NCBI GenBank assembly: GCA_937900485.1
Contig: CALCEL010000063.1
Location: 1 to 64,000, forward strand
Length of the DNA: 64,000 nt
Reading direction: 5' to 3'
From: an uncultured Prevotellaceae bacterium
GTDB taxonomy: Bacteria; Bacteroidota; Bacteroidia; Bacteroidales; Bacteroidaceae
This document shows positions 53,540 through 62,565 of this stretch, piece by piece. The translations under genes were made by a program, and so were the position numbers. Within the stretch, counting starts at the first letter, position 1, and each line of letters opens with the position of its first letter. Below the pieces are notes generated by a model, which saw only the letters and a list, made by a program, of their open reading frames with translations, had not been told where the DNA came from and did not search any database.

Positions 53540-56500
53540 TCATGTCTCTGGTATTATCCTTATCCTGCTACTTGAGTTGTTACCTTCCTGTATGACCTGA
53601 ATCTGTACGGGGATACGTTCTCTAAGCTCCTCCACGTGACTGATGATACCCACATGTCGGCCGGCCTTGGAATGTAGGGAGCGTAGGGTGGTGATGGCGT
53701 TTTGCAGTGGCTCGCCGCTAAGAGTGCCGAAGCCCTCGTCGATGAAGATAGTGTCGACAGACAGGTTGTGTCCTATGTCGCTCAGAGCTAAAGCCAGAGC
53801 CAGAGACACGAGGAAACTCTCACCTCCGGATATGGTGCTGGCGGCTCGTGCCACAAAGCCTTGGTAGGCATCCTCGAGCTGTATGATGAAAGTGCCGGGT
53901 GCCACCTTTAATGTGTATCGGTCTGTCAAGGTTCTCATATAGTGATTAGCCGACTGCACCAGACTTGTCAGCACGTAGCTTTGCGCTATTTTCCTGAACT
54001 TGTTACCTGTTGAGTCACCTATAAGATTATTCAGGCGATACCACTTCTGGTATTCCTTTTTCTTGTTGTCAGCGTCCTCGATGAGACTCTTGAGTCGTGC
54101 CTTGTTTTCCCTATCGTTCTTGAGCTCTTGGTTTATCGCTCCTTTGTTCTCTCCGATTTCATTCTGTGACTTCTCGTTATTACCTATTCTGTTTAAGAGT
54201 GACTCTAGTGTGTCATCATCGTTCATGTCAGGCTTATTGTTCTGATGAGTTGTCGTCATCTTATTGGCGTTGTCGAACAGAGTCTTCTTAGCAATCACAG
54301 TATCCCTGTCCCTCTTTAACTCATTATCCATCGTAGTTATGTCGTTGGCTGAGAGTGTGCATAGACACTCCAGACGTTCTGTCGTCATTTTGTCATTGTC
54401 ACACATGAAAACCTTCAGCTTAGTCCTGTTGTCATCGATCATCTTCTCTGCTGCCGTCAGATTATTGATGGTGACCACGGTATTGTTAGCAATGTTGTTG
54501 GCTCGTGCGAGTATATCATCGACCTCAGTCTCAGATGATGCTTGTATACTTTTCCAGTCAGGCATAACCTCGATGATGGAATTTACCACAGACTTGACGT
54601 TCTCTCGTTTAGTGTCCATCGTCTGCAATAGTGCCGTGAGTGACAGTCTCCTCTGGCTCATCTCCGCATACCTCTTCGCCGTATCGTTGAGGAAACGCGA
54701 GAACTCTTTAGGTCTCTCGTTCCAGTTTATGTCCCATTTCTTTTCTCCGAGCAGCTCATGTGTTTTCTGCAAGGCTGCGGCAGCGTCATACTCCTTAGCT
54801 TTTACGAGAGCCGTAGCTGTGGCCAATCGTGTCTGGCAATCAGTCACATTCTTCTCCGCCTCACGCAGTCTCGACACAGCCTCATCCATCAGCTTGCGTC
54901 TGTTTTCACATTCCTTTCGTGCATTCGTCACCGACATCTCAATTTGTTCTCCCTTCCTTATCCAATTCTCCAGTTTGTCCTTGTCCTCTCTCGTCGCTTT
55001 CTCCAGACTGCCGAGAGCCGTCATAGACGTGTCGTCCAGTCCGTCGAGCCCGCATGCCAGACAAGCCTCCAACGCTCTTTGTGTCGCCACATGCACCGTG
55101 TCATCATTCTCCAGCAGCCTCATGTCCCTGACGTACGCGTCATTCTCAGTCTTTATCTCCGCCTCGAGTCTCGTCATATTATCCGTGAGCTTCTTGAGTT
55201 CCGCCTCAGCTTTTTCATAGTCTTCCCTCAGTCCGTTCACGAGTATTGCAAGCTCGTCCTCATGTGGAAGATGAGTCTCTATTCGCTGTCGACAAACAGG
55301 ACAGGTGTCACCCGGTTGCAGTCTCATGCGTAGAGCCGTGGCGAACTTGTCCACAGTGTCTTTTTGTTTGTCGAGAATCTCTTTGCGAATTCTCAACTGT
55401 TGTGTGGCTTCGAGTACAGGTGCCTCTAGACTCTTCAGTCTTTTCATCTTTTCTTGGGTGGCGTTGTCTCGTTCAGCCAGACTGTTGCGTTTCTTTTCGT
55501 ATTGACTCTTAGCGTCATTCAGGTGGTTGATGCGTTCCCTTGCGGTGTTGACGTTATTCAGCCGTTCTTTTACGGCATCCCGTTTCTCCCGTAACTCCTG
55601 CATCCTCATCTCGTTAAGCTCACTCTCCAGCTTGTTCAGCTCTTTACCTTTTGTCTCGAAGGAGAGCTTGTTGTCACATACGTCCTTCTCCGCCTTCTTG
55701 AAACTCGGCAGCAGCACCTCGTTGAGAGTGGCATTCTCCTTCTCAGCGATCTTGTTGTTCTTCTCAATATCCGACCTTGCCTCATCAACATTGCTCAGCA
55801 GTCCGCAGATAGTCTGAGCCTGCTCATATATATATATCTTGTCATTCTCTTTAGCGAGGAATGAGTCTATGTCGCTCAGCTCATTCTGTTTCCTGTCCTT
55901 CTCCTGCTCCTCAAATCTCAGTCCACCGAGCAGCACTTGAAACTGTTTCTCTAAATCACGTAACGTTTCTTTATGTCTTGTTTGTTCCCTTTCCGCGTTC
56001 TTAGCCTCGTTAAGCCACAGTCGCGCGTCAATGGTCTCATTCCATTCCCTGACCGTCCTTTCCTTTGACTTGAAGTCATCAGTCTTCAGCACGTCCTGTG
56101 CTTTCAGGAGTGCGTTTTGTGTTTCCTGGACATTACATTTCAGTTCATTGTCTTTCCGTATCCAGTCTCGTTTGATGATATCCTGGTCGCACAAAACCTT
56201 CAGGTCGTTATACTCTTTGTCAAGTTCCGCCAGTTTTTTCATCCTCTCCTCAATCTGCTCGTCAGTCAGCGTGTATGTGCCTTCCACGAGTTGCATAGCC
56301 TCCTTCCAGGCCTGCTCCTTCTGACTTGTTATCGCATAAATCTTAGCTCCGATTTTCGAGTATGAGTCCACACCTGTGATTTTCTCCAAGATCTCAGCCT
56401 TCTCGTCATCCTTGCTATTCAGGAAACGAGTGAACTCACCTTGAGCCAGTATGGTGGTACGACAGAAATGGCTGAAGTCGAGACCTACGGCAAGCATGAT

Positions 56501-56944
56501 CTCAGCCTCAATCTCCTTGTCTTTAGTGTAAGAGATATTCTCGTCGAGATTTCTCAGTTCCCATTCCTTCGTCTGTATGTTGCCGTTAACCTTCTTTCTC
56601 GCACGTGTTACCGACCATGTGGCTTCGTAGTGAATGTTGTTACTGCCTATGAACGTCAGTTTTGTGTACGCCTCGCTGGTGTTTCTTCTCATCAGCTGAC
56701 GCGGGTCGTTAATCTTCACGCTCTTGTCGCCGTCTGTGGTCGCTCCTTGCATCTTAGTGTTGTCGAGTCGTGGTGTGTCCGCATAAAGAGTGAGACAGAT
56801 GGCGTCGAGTATTGTGGACTTTCCAGCTCCGGTCTTTCCCGTGATCAGGAACACCTCGCTGTCAGACAATGGTTGCCTCTCGAAATCGATGACCGCATCT
56901 TCGATAGACGCTATGTTGTGTATGATTAGTTTTTGTAATCTCAT
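53540..56944 (-). CDS. sbcC: Exonuclease subunit SbcC
   Basis: 1134 residues. Walker A (ITGKTGAGKSTILDAI) near the N-terminus, long coiled coils (~180-470 and ~520-850), a CPVC zinc hook at ~496, the ABC signature TISGGESFLVSL and Walker B IFIDEGFGTL near the C-terminus. SbcCD is the MRE11-RAD50-type nuclease that opens hairpins and cuts palindromes and processes protein-blocked ends. sbcD is immediately upstream. Confidence 0.93.
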   Translation of the reverse strand: MRLQKLIIHNIASIEDAVIDFERQPLSDSEVFLITGKTGAGKSTILDAICLTLYADTPRLDNTKMQGATTDGDKSVKINDPRQLMRRNTSEAYTKLTFIGSNNIHYEATWSVTRARKKVNGNIQTKEWELRNLDENISYTKDKEIEAEIMLAVGLDFSHFCRTTILAQGEFTRFLNSKDDEKAEILEKITGVDSYSKIGAKIYAITSQKEQAWKEAMQLVEGTYTLTDEQIEERMKKLAELDKEYNDLKVLCDQDIIKRDWIRKDNELKCNVQETQNALLKAQDVLKTDDFKSKERTVREWNETIDARLWLNEAKNAEREQTRHKETLRDLEKQFQVLLGGLRFEEQEKDRKQNELSDIDSFLAKENDKIYIYEQAQTICGLLSNVDEARSDIEKNNKIAEKENATLNEVLLPSFKKAEKDVCDNKLSFETKGKELNKLESELNEMRMQELREKRDAVKERLNNVNTARERINHLNDAKSQYEKKRNSLAERDNATQEKMKRLKSLEAPVLEATQQLRIRKEILDKQKDTVDKFATALRMRLQPGDTCPVCRQRIETHLPHEDELAILVNGLREDYEKAEAELKKLTDNMTRLEAEIKTENDAYVRDMRLLENDDTVHVATQRALEACLACGLDGLDDTSMTALGSLEKATREDKDKLENWIRKGEQIEMSVTNARKECENRRKLMDEAVSRLREAEKNVTDCQTRLATATALVKAKEYDAAAALQKTHELLGEKKWDINWNERPKEFSRFLNDTAKRYAEMSQRRLSLTALLQTMDTKRENVKSVVNSIIEVMPDWKSIQASSETEVDDILARANNIANNTVVTINNLTAAEKMIDDNRTKLKVFMCDNDKMTTERLECLCTLSANDITTMDNELKRDRDTVIAKKTLFDNANKMTTTHQNNKPDMNDDDTLESLLNRIGNNEKSQNEIGENKGAINQELKNDRENKARLKSLIEDADNKKKEYQKWYRLNNLIGDSTGNKFRKIAQSYVLTSLVQSANHYMRTLTDRYTLKVAPGTFIIQLEDAYQGFVARAASTISGGESFLVSLALALALSDIGHNLSVDTIFIDEGFGTLSGEPLQNAITTLRSLHSKAGRHVGIISHVEELRERIPVQIQVIQEGNNSSSRIRIIPET

Positions 56945-56960
56945 GTTGGTTTTCTATGTC

Positions 56961-58130
56961 TTAATCGTTGTAAGCCTCGTCATTCATAATCCTGACTGTC
57001 TCGTTGAACAGTTGTTCCATCTCCTCGTCGAACGTCATGTTCATGTCTTCCGCATAACGACGCGCGATGTCGACAGGTCTCTCTGACTGGAACTCTTGTA
57101 TGGTAAGACTCCGGCTCTCATTCACATCCCTTTTCTTGCGCTTAGCGTTGATAAGGCAGAAACGGCACGCTTTGTCGTTTGTCAAGGCATTGGCCTCCGC
57201 GTTGGCCTCGGCGGGTAAGAAGTCATCGATCTCAACATTCAGACGTATGTACGCTGGTATGTCATCAGGGAAATGACTAAGCAGGTCCTTAGCCTCTTCC
57301 CATGTCGCCATGCCCTTGGTAGGCAGAGTGACTAACGGCATTATGTTGTTAATATCAATCTTACTGCATTGAGGAATGTCTCCGTGGCGTGATAACTCGA
57401 TCATGCTGACGGAATGAGGATACTGCTCATCAAAACTGACAGCCAGAGGTGAGCCGCAGTATCTGACGTTATGCCTGCCCGTGTGGACGAACTGCTCATG
57501 ATGAATATGTCCCAGAGCGAGGTAGTCGTATCCTTCGCCCAATTGCGCGAGGTCTAACGAGTCAATGCCTCCCACTGTGTACTCCGTGCCCTGCTCGTGT
57601 CCGGTGAAGTCACAGCCTCTGACCGTGGTGTGCGCAGTCATCACCACTGGCAGGTTGTCCGTGTTTTTCTTTCTGACGCAGTCGAGCAGGCACTGGAAGA
57701 ATCCCTTCGGGATGTTTCGCTCATGCGAGTAAGGCACAGCGATGACATAACCTTTGCCAGGGATGAAAATGATGTGCTCATCAATATTCTCTCTGTTGAT
57801 TACGCCGATGGTATGCACGTTAAGTGCTTTCCATGGAGTGCTGAATATCTCATGCTTCGAGGCGCTGTCATGGTTGCCCGAAGTAATGATAATCGTCATG
57901 TCCGGGTTGGCGTTGTGCATCTCCACCAGGGAGTTGGTGAACAACCTCTGTATAGCTGCTGACGGTTGAGATGTGTGATAGACGTCACCGCAAAGCAGGA
58001 AGACGTCAGGCTTTTCTCTCCTTATGATCTCCGTCATTTGGATAATCATGTCCTTTTGTTCCTTCGTGCGGTCGTAATTATATAATGTGTGGCCAAGGTG
58101 CCAGTCGCTTGTATGTAGTATCTTCATCAT
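56961..58130 (-). CDS. sbcD: Exonuclease subunit SbcD
   Basis: 389 residues. Metallophosphoesterase motifs in order: HTSDWHLGH, CGDVYHTSQPS, GNHDSAS, AHTTVRG and GHIHHEQFV. The C-terminal cap (~280-389) is normal. It pairs with SbcC, whose gene begins 16 nt downstream. It lies in the minus strand with a 370-bp gap to dcuB that shows no feature. Confidence 0.92.
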   Translation of the reverse strand: MMKILHTSDWHLGHTLYNYDRTKEQKDMIIQMTEIIRREKPDVFLLCGDVYHTSQPSAAIQRLFTNSLVEMHNANPDMTIIITSGNHDSASKHEIFSTPWKALNVHTIGVINRENIDEHIIFIPGKGYVIAVPYSHERNIPKGFFQCLLDCVRKKNTDNLPVVMTAHTTVRGCDFTGHEQGTEYTVGGIDSLDLAQLGEGYDYLALGHIHHEQFVHTGRHNVRYCGSPLAVSFDEQYPHSVSMIELSRHGDIPQCSKIDINNIMPLVTLPTKGMATWEEAKDLLSHFPDDIPAYIRLNVEIDDFLPAEANAEANALTNDKACRFCLINAKRKKRDVNESRSLTIQEFQSERPVDIARRYAEDMNMTFDEEMEQLFNETVRIMNDEAYND

Positions 58131-58500
58131 GGATATCTTGAATATGTGTTACATCGCCGATAACTGTTTGTCTATGCAAAAATATAGAAAAAAAGTGTTA
58201 ATGATGACTATATCCGTCAAGAATGATAGTACAAAATTATTATGTGTGTGAAGTCAGAAAAAAACGTGAAAATTTTTGTGTATGTGTTTTTTTCACTACT
58301 TTAGACGTCAAGTATCGGATAGAACTTATTGACGTATGTGCGCATGTGTCTCATAATGTGCCTTTGAATGTGACGAATTGTTCTGAGCATCTCATTGACG
58401 TTGATAGTATTCATCTGACTCTTGTTCCTTAAATAATATCTGACGAGACACAATCCATCTTAGTTATCCTGGAAGAGTCTCGGTAAACACGTTTTCGCTT
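58131..58500. other. Intergenic gap between sbcD and dcuB
   Basis: 370 bp AT-rich, divergent promoters expected. A 69-codon frame at 58223-58432 has no family or start support and is ignored. Confidence 0.4.
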
Positions 58501-59874
58501 ATGTTAGTGATGATTATTGAATTGCTGGTTGTCTTACTGGCTTTGTATGTGGGCTCGCGTTACGGCAGCCTCGCGTTAGGTGCTATCTCTGGCATCGGTT
58601 TGGTTATCTTAGTGTTTGGATTTCAGTTGAAACCTGGAAATCCGCCGACGGATGTGATCTACATCATTATAGCGGCGGTTACATGTGCGGGCATAATGCA
58701 GGCCTCGGGAGGTATGGACTGGCTCATTCAGTTGGCTGAGAAGCTGCTGCGTAGACATCCGGATCGTATAACGTTCTTAGCTCCGTTTTGTACTTTTTTT
58801 CTCACTGTCCTGGTAGGCACAGGTCATGTGGTTTACACGTTGATGCCTATCATCTGTGACATTGCCTTGAAGAAAGGTATTCGTCCTGAGAGGCCTTGTG
58901 GCGTCGCCTCCATCGCTTCGCAGGTCGGCATCACCTGCTCACCTATCGCCGCAGCTGTCGCCTCATTTGTGGTGATATCCAATGCCAACGGCTTTGATGT
59001 TAACAACCTGCAAGTCATAGCTGTGACCATACCTGCCTGTCTGTGTGGACTGATAGTGGCTTCCGCCTTCAGCTATAAACGAGGTCTTGACCTCGATAAG
59101 GACCCACAGTTTATGGCTAGGGTGAATGACCCTAAGCTGAGGGAGTATATGTATGGCAGCTCTGCCACCATGCTTGATAAGGAGATTGACAAGAATGCGA
59201 AACGTGCCGTATTTATATTCTTGGGCGCGCTGGCGGTAATCGTGATGTACTCTGTCTTCCAAATCATCGGTTGTGACATGAGACCAGTCTTCGCTACAGG
59301 CAAGACTTTGGCTGACGGAACGGCAGAGATGAAGCCTGTCGGAATGAATATCATCATTCAGATTGTGATGATAGCCGCCGCAGCCTTGATGATTGTCTTT
59401 TGTAATGCCAGTCCCAAGAAGGCTGTCCAGGGAGCGGTATGGCAGAGCGGTATGGTGGCTGTGGTCGCTATATATGGCATAGCATGGTTGGCGGACACTT
59501 ACTTCTCTAACTACCTTGATGTCATGAAGTCTTCTCTTGAAGGCGTGGTAAGCCAGTATCCATGGACAATAGCGATAGCTTTCTTCGCCGTGTCTGTTCT
59601 CATCAACTCTCAGGGTGCTGTTGTCGTGTCAATGTTACCACTTGCTTACAGTCTCGGCATTCCTGGACCTATATTATTGGGTGTGTTGCCAAGTGTGTAT
59701 GGTTATTTCTTCATACCGAACTATCCGTCAGATATAGCCACAGTCAACTTTGACCGTTCGGGAACAACGACAATCGGAAAATATCTGCTAAACCACTCGT
59801 TCATGATGCCGGGAATGGTAAGCGTCGTTGTTTCCACGTTGGTGGGCTTCTTATTGACAATGCTGATTTACTGA
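58501..59874 (+). CDS. dcuB: Anaerobic C4-dicarboxylate transporter DcuB-like
   Basis: 457 residues, about twelve membrane segments. Typical DcuA/B blocks are KPGNPPTDVIYI, QASGGMDWLIQLAEKLLRR, GTGHVVYTLMPIICD and a C-terminal FIPNYPSDIATVNFDRSGTT. DcuB exchanges external fumarate or aspartate for succinate, fitting an anaerobic succinate-forming metabolism. It is single, followed by a terminator. Confidence 0.9.
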   Translation: MLVMIIELLVVLLALYVGSRYGSLALGAISGIGLVILVFGFQLKPGNPPTDVIYIIIAAVTCAGIMQASGGMDWLIQLAEKLLRRHPDRITFLAPFCTFFLTVLVGTGHVVYTLMPIICDIALKKGIRPERPCGVASIASQVGITCSPIAAAVASFVVISNANGFDVNNLQVIAVTIPACLCGLIVASAFSYKRGLDLDKDPQFMARVNDPKLREYMYGSSATMLDKEIDKNAKRAVFIFLGALAVIVMYSVFQIIGCDMRPVFATGKTLADGTAEMKPVGMNIIIQIVMIAAAALMIVFCNASPKKAVQGAVWQSGMVAVVAIYGIAWLADTYFSNYLDVMKSSLEGVVSQYPWTIAIAFFAVSVLINSQGAVVVSMLPLAYSLGIPGPILLGVLPSVYGYFFIPNYPSDIATVNFDRSGTTTIGKYLLNHSFMMPGMVSVVVSTLVGFLLTMLIY

Positions 59875-59881
59875 TATTGAA

Positions 59882-59910
59882 TGTCCTCCAAGCATGGAGG
59901 ACACTTTTTT
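59882..59910 (+). terminator. Terminator of dcuB
   Basis: TGTCCTCCA pairs with TGGAGGACA around a 4-nt loop and is followed by seven T. Confidence 0.9.
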
Positions 59911-59915
59911 TGTGT

Positions 59916-60203
59916 TCCCGACTGAGTGTTGTCTGACGTGTACAGGTCCCGAATTAGCCGCTAATGGCGGGAATGACGTATCAATAGGCAAGCGTGTACG
60001 TGGCGAGAGGGAATCTGATGGAGGCTTACTGTGAACATCTAGTTTGGCGCACTGAAACTTCATATAAGACATATGACTCTCGGTAAGACCGCCAAACAGA
60101 CCAAAGCCTAATGGCTATTCGGAAGGAGCGTTGAATTCGAAAGTAAGAGGTTCGTCCCTTTATAATATGTAACGCAATGGTATGTGTGGAAACAGGTGGA
60201 ATA
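59916..60203 (+). other. GC-richer stretch dense in small hairpins
   Basis: No gene. It has small complementary pairs at close spacing: CCGC/GCGG near 59956, TTTGGCG (~60044) with CGCCAAA (~60088), CATAT/ATATG near 60060, AGCC/GGCT near 60104. Its base composition is richer in G+C than the neighbouring gaps. This resembles a structured RNA such as the 5' domain of a group II intron, but the boundary and catalytic domain V were not seen. It ends directly at repeat copy C. Confidence 0.35.
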
Positions 60204-60490
60204 AAGGACAATTTGTCATTTGACGAAATTTCTTATGCGTGTTTTTCGTAAAAATTAGGTTAACTTATTGACATTCTAATTGTAAGGAATTTAAATAACT
60301 CATGTCTCTTTTTTGAAAATCTTAGGTTATGTTGTAGTCTATACGCAGGTCTGCAATTAAAAAAATCCTAACCTGAACTTTTCAATGTCCTAACCTGAGA
60401 ATTTCGTATGTCGAATAAAACACGGTATAATTCCGGAAGTCATTTTTCCGTTGTCATGTGTCAACGGTAAAAGAGGAATTTCGGACAGTA
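60204..60490 (+). repeat. Dispersed structured repeat, copy C
   Basis: Aligns with copies A and B, with more divergence in the left arm. Here the stem pair is T60323-G60397 (a wobble). The GCAGGTCTG, TCCTAACCTGAACTTTTCAA and TCCTAACCTGAGAA blocks are intact. It lies between dcuB and the kinase-RapZ gene. Confidence 0.82.
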
Positions 60491-60544
60491 TAAATTTAGG
60501 TTACGGATAGGAAATCTGGTCACGTACTTATGAGTGTATTTCTT

Positions 60545-60790
60545 ATGGGGTTAACCTACGAAAAAGAGGAGAGTCATTAGTGGCGCGATGAGTGGATAAT
60601 CTCAGGTGTTATGATAAGTTGCAGTGGGAAGAATTTCTGGACTGGAAAAGATTTAAGAGCAAACGCAACGACATCCCCAGACCCTAAGTATCATAGAATA
60701 TTTAAGGGTGGTGATTCTTACGAGATAATGGAAAACAGACTTAAATACTGTTATGAAATAGTGGAGAAGGCCTTTGAGAATATGCATTGA
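60545..60790 (+). pseudogene. Small gene interrupted by an in-frame TAG
   Basis: From ATG 60545 the frame reads MGLTYEKEESH, then TAG at 60578-60580, then WRDEWIISGVMISCSGKNFW and on to EIVEKAFENMH before TGA at 60788-60790. The part after the TAG is protein-like, with a natural composition and no other stop in about 70 codons. A second ATG at 60611 would give a 59-residue protein. A single C to T change from CAG (Gln) would explain the stop. I do not recognise the family. Confidence 0.5.
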
Positions 60791-61082
60791 CGCCGCGCGT
60801 GTCTCAATACTAATATGTCCTTTATTATTAGCATTTATCTCTAATCCGATTATTCCTTCCTTTTATTTATTTGTGATTACTGATGTTGGGGTGAATTGAA
60901 ATTATTTTCGAGAGATACGTGTGATTTCCCGATTTTATCAGTAAATTCACGCTCTCAAATGTGATGAGAAGTGTTCCGTTTTTGTTTTGTTATCGGAACG
61001 CTTGCGTGGCGGCAAGAGGACTCGACTCAGTGTGACAGTCCGCCGTCTCAGAAATAATAATACAGTATCATTAAAATATTAC
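60791..61082. other. Intergenic gap before the kinase-RapZ gene
   Basis: 292 bp, no gene. An upstream ATG at 60987 opens the frame but gives a basic N-terminal extension with no family support, so the start at 61083 is preferred. Confidence 0.35.
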
Positions 61083-62552
61083 ATGGAACGTTTACGGAAT
61101 TTATATGAGAAGTTGACGGGGAGACAAGCGGAGGTCATTGAGAAACTGGCGGGTGCGGGAAGCAACCGCATCTACTATAGAGTAGGTGAGTATGTGGGAG
61201 TGATAGGAACGAGTGAGGAGGAGAACAGGGCGTTTTGTGAGATCAGCCGTGTCCTTCATGATGAGGGTGTCAATGTTCCTGTGGTCTATGCTCATTCTGA
61301 CGACTATATGGTGTATCTGGAAGAGGACTTGGGAGATGTAATGCTCTATGACGCTATTCGCAAGGGACGTGAGAGTGGGGGACGATATTCCGAAGATGAG
61401 GTGGCGCTCTTGAGAAAAGTGATGGGCGAATTGCCTAAGATACAGTTTGCCGGAGGCAAAGAGGCTGTGTTTGCTAACTGTTATCCTCAAAGAGAGATGG
61501 ATCATACCAGCGTCATGTTTGACCTTAACTACTTCAAATACTGTTTTCTGAAACTATCTGGTGTGGAGTTTAATGAGATTAGATTACAGGAGGATTTTGA
61601 GTCGTTTGCTGCTGATATATTAGCTTCGGCGTCCAACGTACCTACATTTATGTGCCGTGACTTCCAGGCGCGTAACGTGATGTTGAGAGACGGTAAACCT
61701 TACTTCATAGATTTTCAGGGAGGTAGGAAAGGACCGATATACTATGACGTGGCAAGTTTTCTCTGGCAGTCATCAGCATGTTACTCTGATTCTTTGAGGG
61801 AGCAGTTGATAGACACTTATCTTGAGTCTCTTGGACGTTATGTCTCTGTGACAAGGGAAGAGTTTGTCGGTAAGCTTCATTTGTTTGTGCTGTTCCGTCT
61901 CTTGCAGGTTCTCGGTGCATATGGATTTCGCGGACTGTGGGAAAAGAAGACGTATTTCGTGAATAGCATTCCTTCCGCTTTGGCTAATCTCAAGACAGAG
62001 ATTGAACGGGGTGTGTGTGACGCTTATCCTTATATTAAAGAGGTTTGCTGTATGTTAATCAGTAAAATGATACCTACTGACGCTAAGGCGGATTCGAAGG
62101 TGTCAAGATATCTGTCTGGTGACTCTTCTTATCTGGGTAAGTCTGATAAACCATTGGTGGTTCGTGTCTTTTCTTTCTCTTTCAAAAAAGGTATACCATC
62201 TGACGAGACGACTAATGGTGGAGGTTATGTGTTTGACTGTCGGAGCACACATAATCCAGGAAGGTATGATGAGTATAAGAGCCTGACGGGATTGGACGCT
62301 CCCGTCATTGAGTTCTTGGAGGAGGATGGTGAGATTCTCACGTTCCTGGACTCTGTGTATAAGCTGGTGGATTTCCACGTCAGACGATTCATGGACCGCG
62401 GGTTCACGGACCTCATGATCTCATGCGGATGTACTGGCGGTAGACACCGTTCCGTGTACTCGGCGCAACATGTGGCTGAGCATTTGCAAAAGAAATTTGG
62501 GGTCGAGGTGCGTGTGTGCCATCGTGAGATTGGCGTGAGTCAGGTGCTATGA
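61083..62552 (+). CDS. AmgK-like sugar kinase fused to RapZ C-terminal domain
   Basis: 489 residues from ATG 61083. The N-terminal ~330 residues are an aminoglycoside-phosphotransferase-type kinase: CRDFQARNVML is the catalytic loop and FIDFQGGRKGP the metal Asp. The C-terminal ~140 residues match the RapZ C-terminal domain: FSFSFKKGIP, GGYVFDCRSTHNPG, GLDAPV and SCGCTGGRHRSVY. AmgK phosphorylates the anomeric position of MurNAc or GlcNAc; the RapZ domain senses glucosamine-6-phosphate in E. coli. The RapZ N-terminal ATPase is absent. With the MurU-like enzyme at 49477 this suggests cell-wall sugar recycling under amino-sugar sensing. Confidence 0.88.
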   Translation: MERLRNLYEKLTGRQAEVIEKLAGAGSNRIYYRVGEYVGVIGTSEEENRAFCEISRVLHDEGVNVPVVYAHSDDYMVYLEEDLGDVMLYDAIRKGRESGGRYSEDEVALLRKVMGELPKIQFAGGKEAVFANCYPQREMDHTSVMFDLNYFKYCFLKLSGVEFNEIRLQEDFESFAADILASASNVPTFMCRDFQARNVMLRDGKPYFIDFQGGRKGPIYYDVASFLWQSSACYSDSLREQLIDTYLESLGRYVSVTREEFVGKLHLFVLFRLLQVLGAYGFRGLWEKKTYFVNSIPSALANLKTEIERGVCDAYPYIKEVCCMLISKMIPTDAKADSKVSRYLSGDSSYLGKSDKPLVVRVFSFSFKKGIPSDETTNGGGYVFDCRSTHNPGRYDEYKSLTGLDAPVIEFLEEDGEILTFLDSVYKLVDFHVRRFMDRGFTDLMISCGCTGGRHRSVYSAQHVAEHLQKKFGVEVRVCHREIGVSQVL

Positions 62553-62565
62553 GCAAACCGTTCTT

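Noticed and set aside
54264..55220. 318-codon plus-strand reading frame opposite sbcC
   Set aside because: It is a shadow of the coiled-coil codons in sbcC: Ser/Leu-rich, with no domain, and other overlapping frames of similar length occur in the same region.
58223..58432. 69-codon frame between sbcD and dcuB
   Set aside because: No family and no compositional sign of coding; it lies where divergent promoters are expected.
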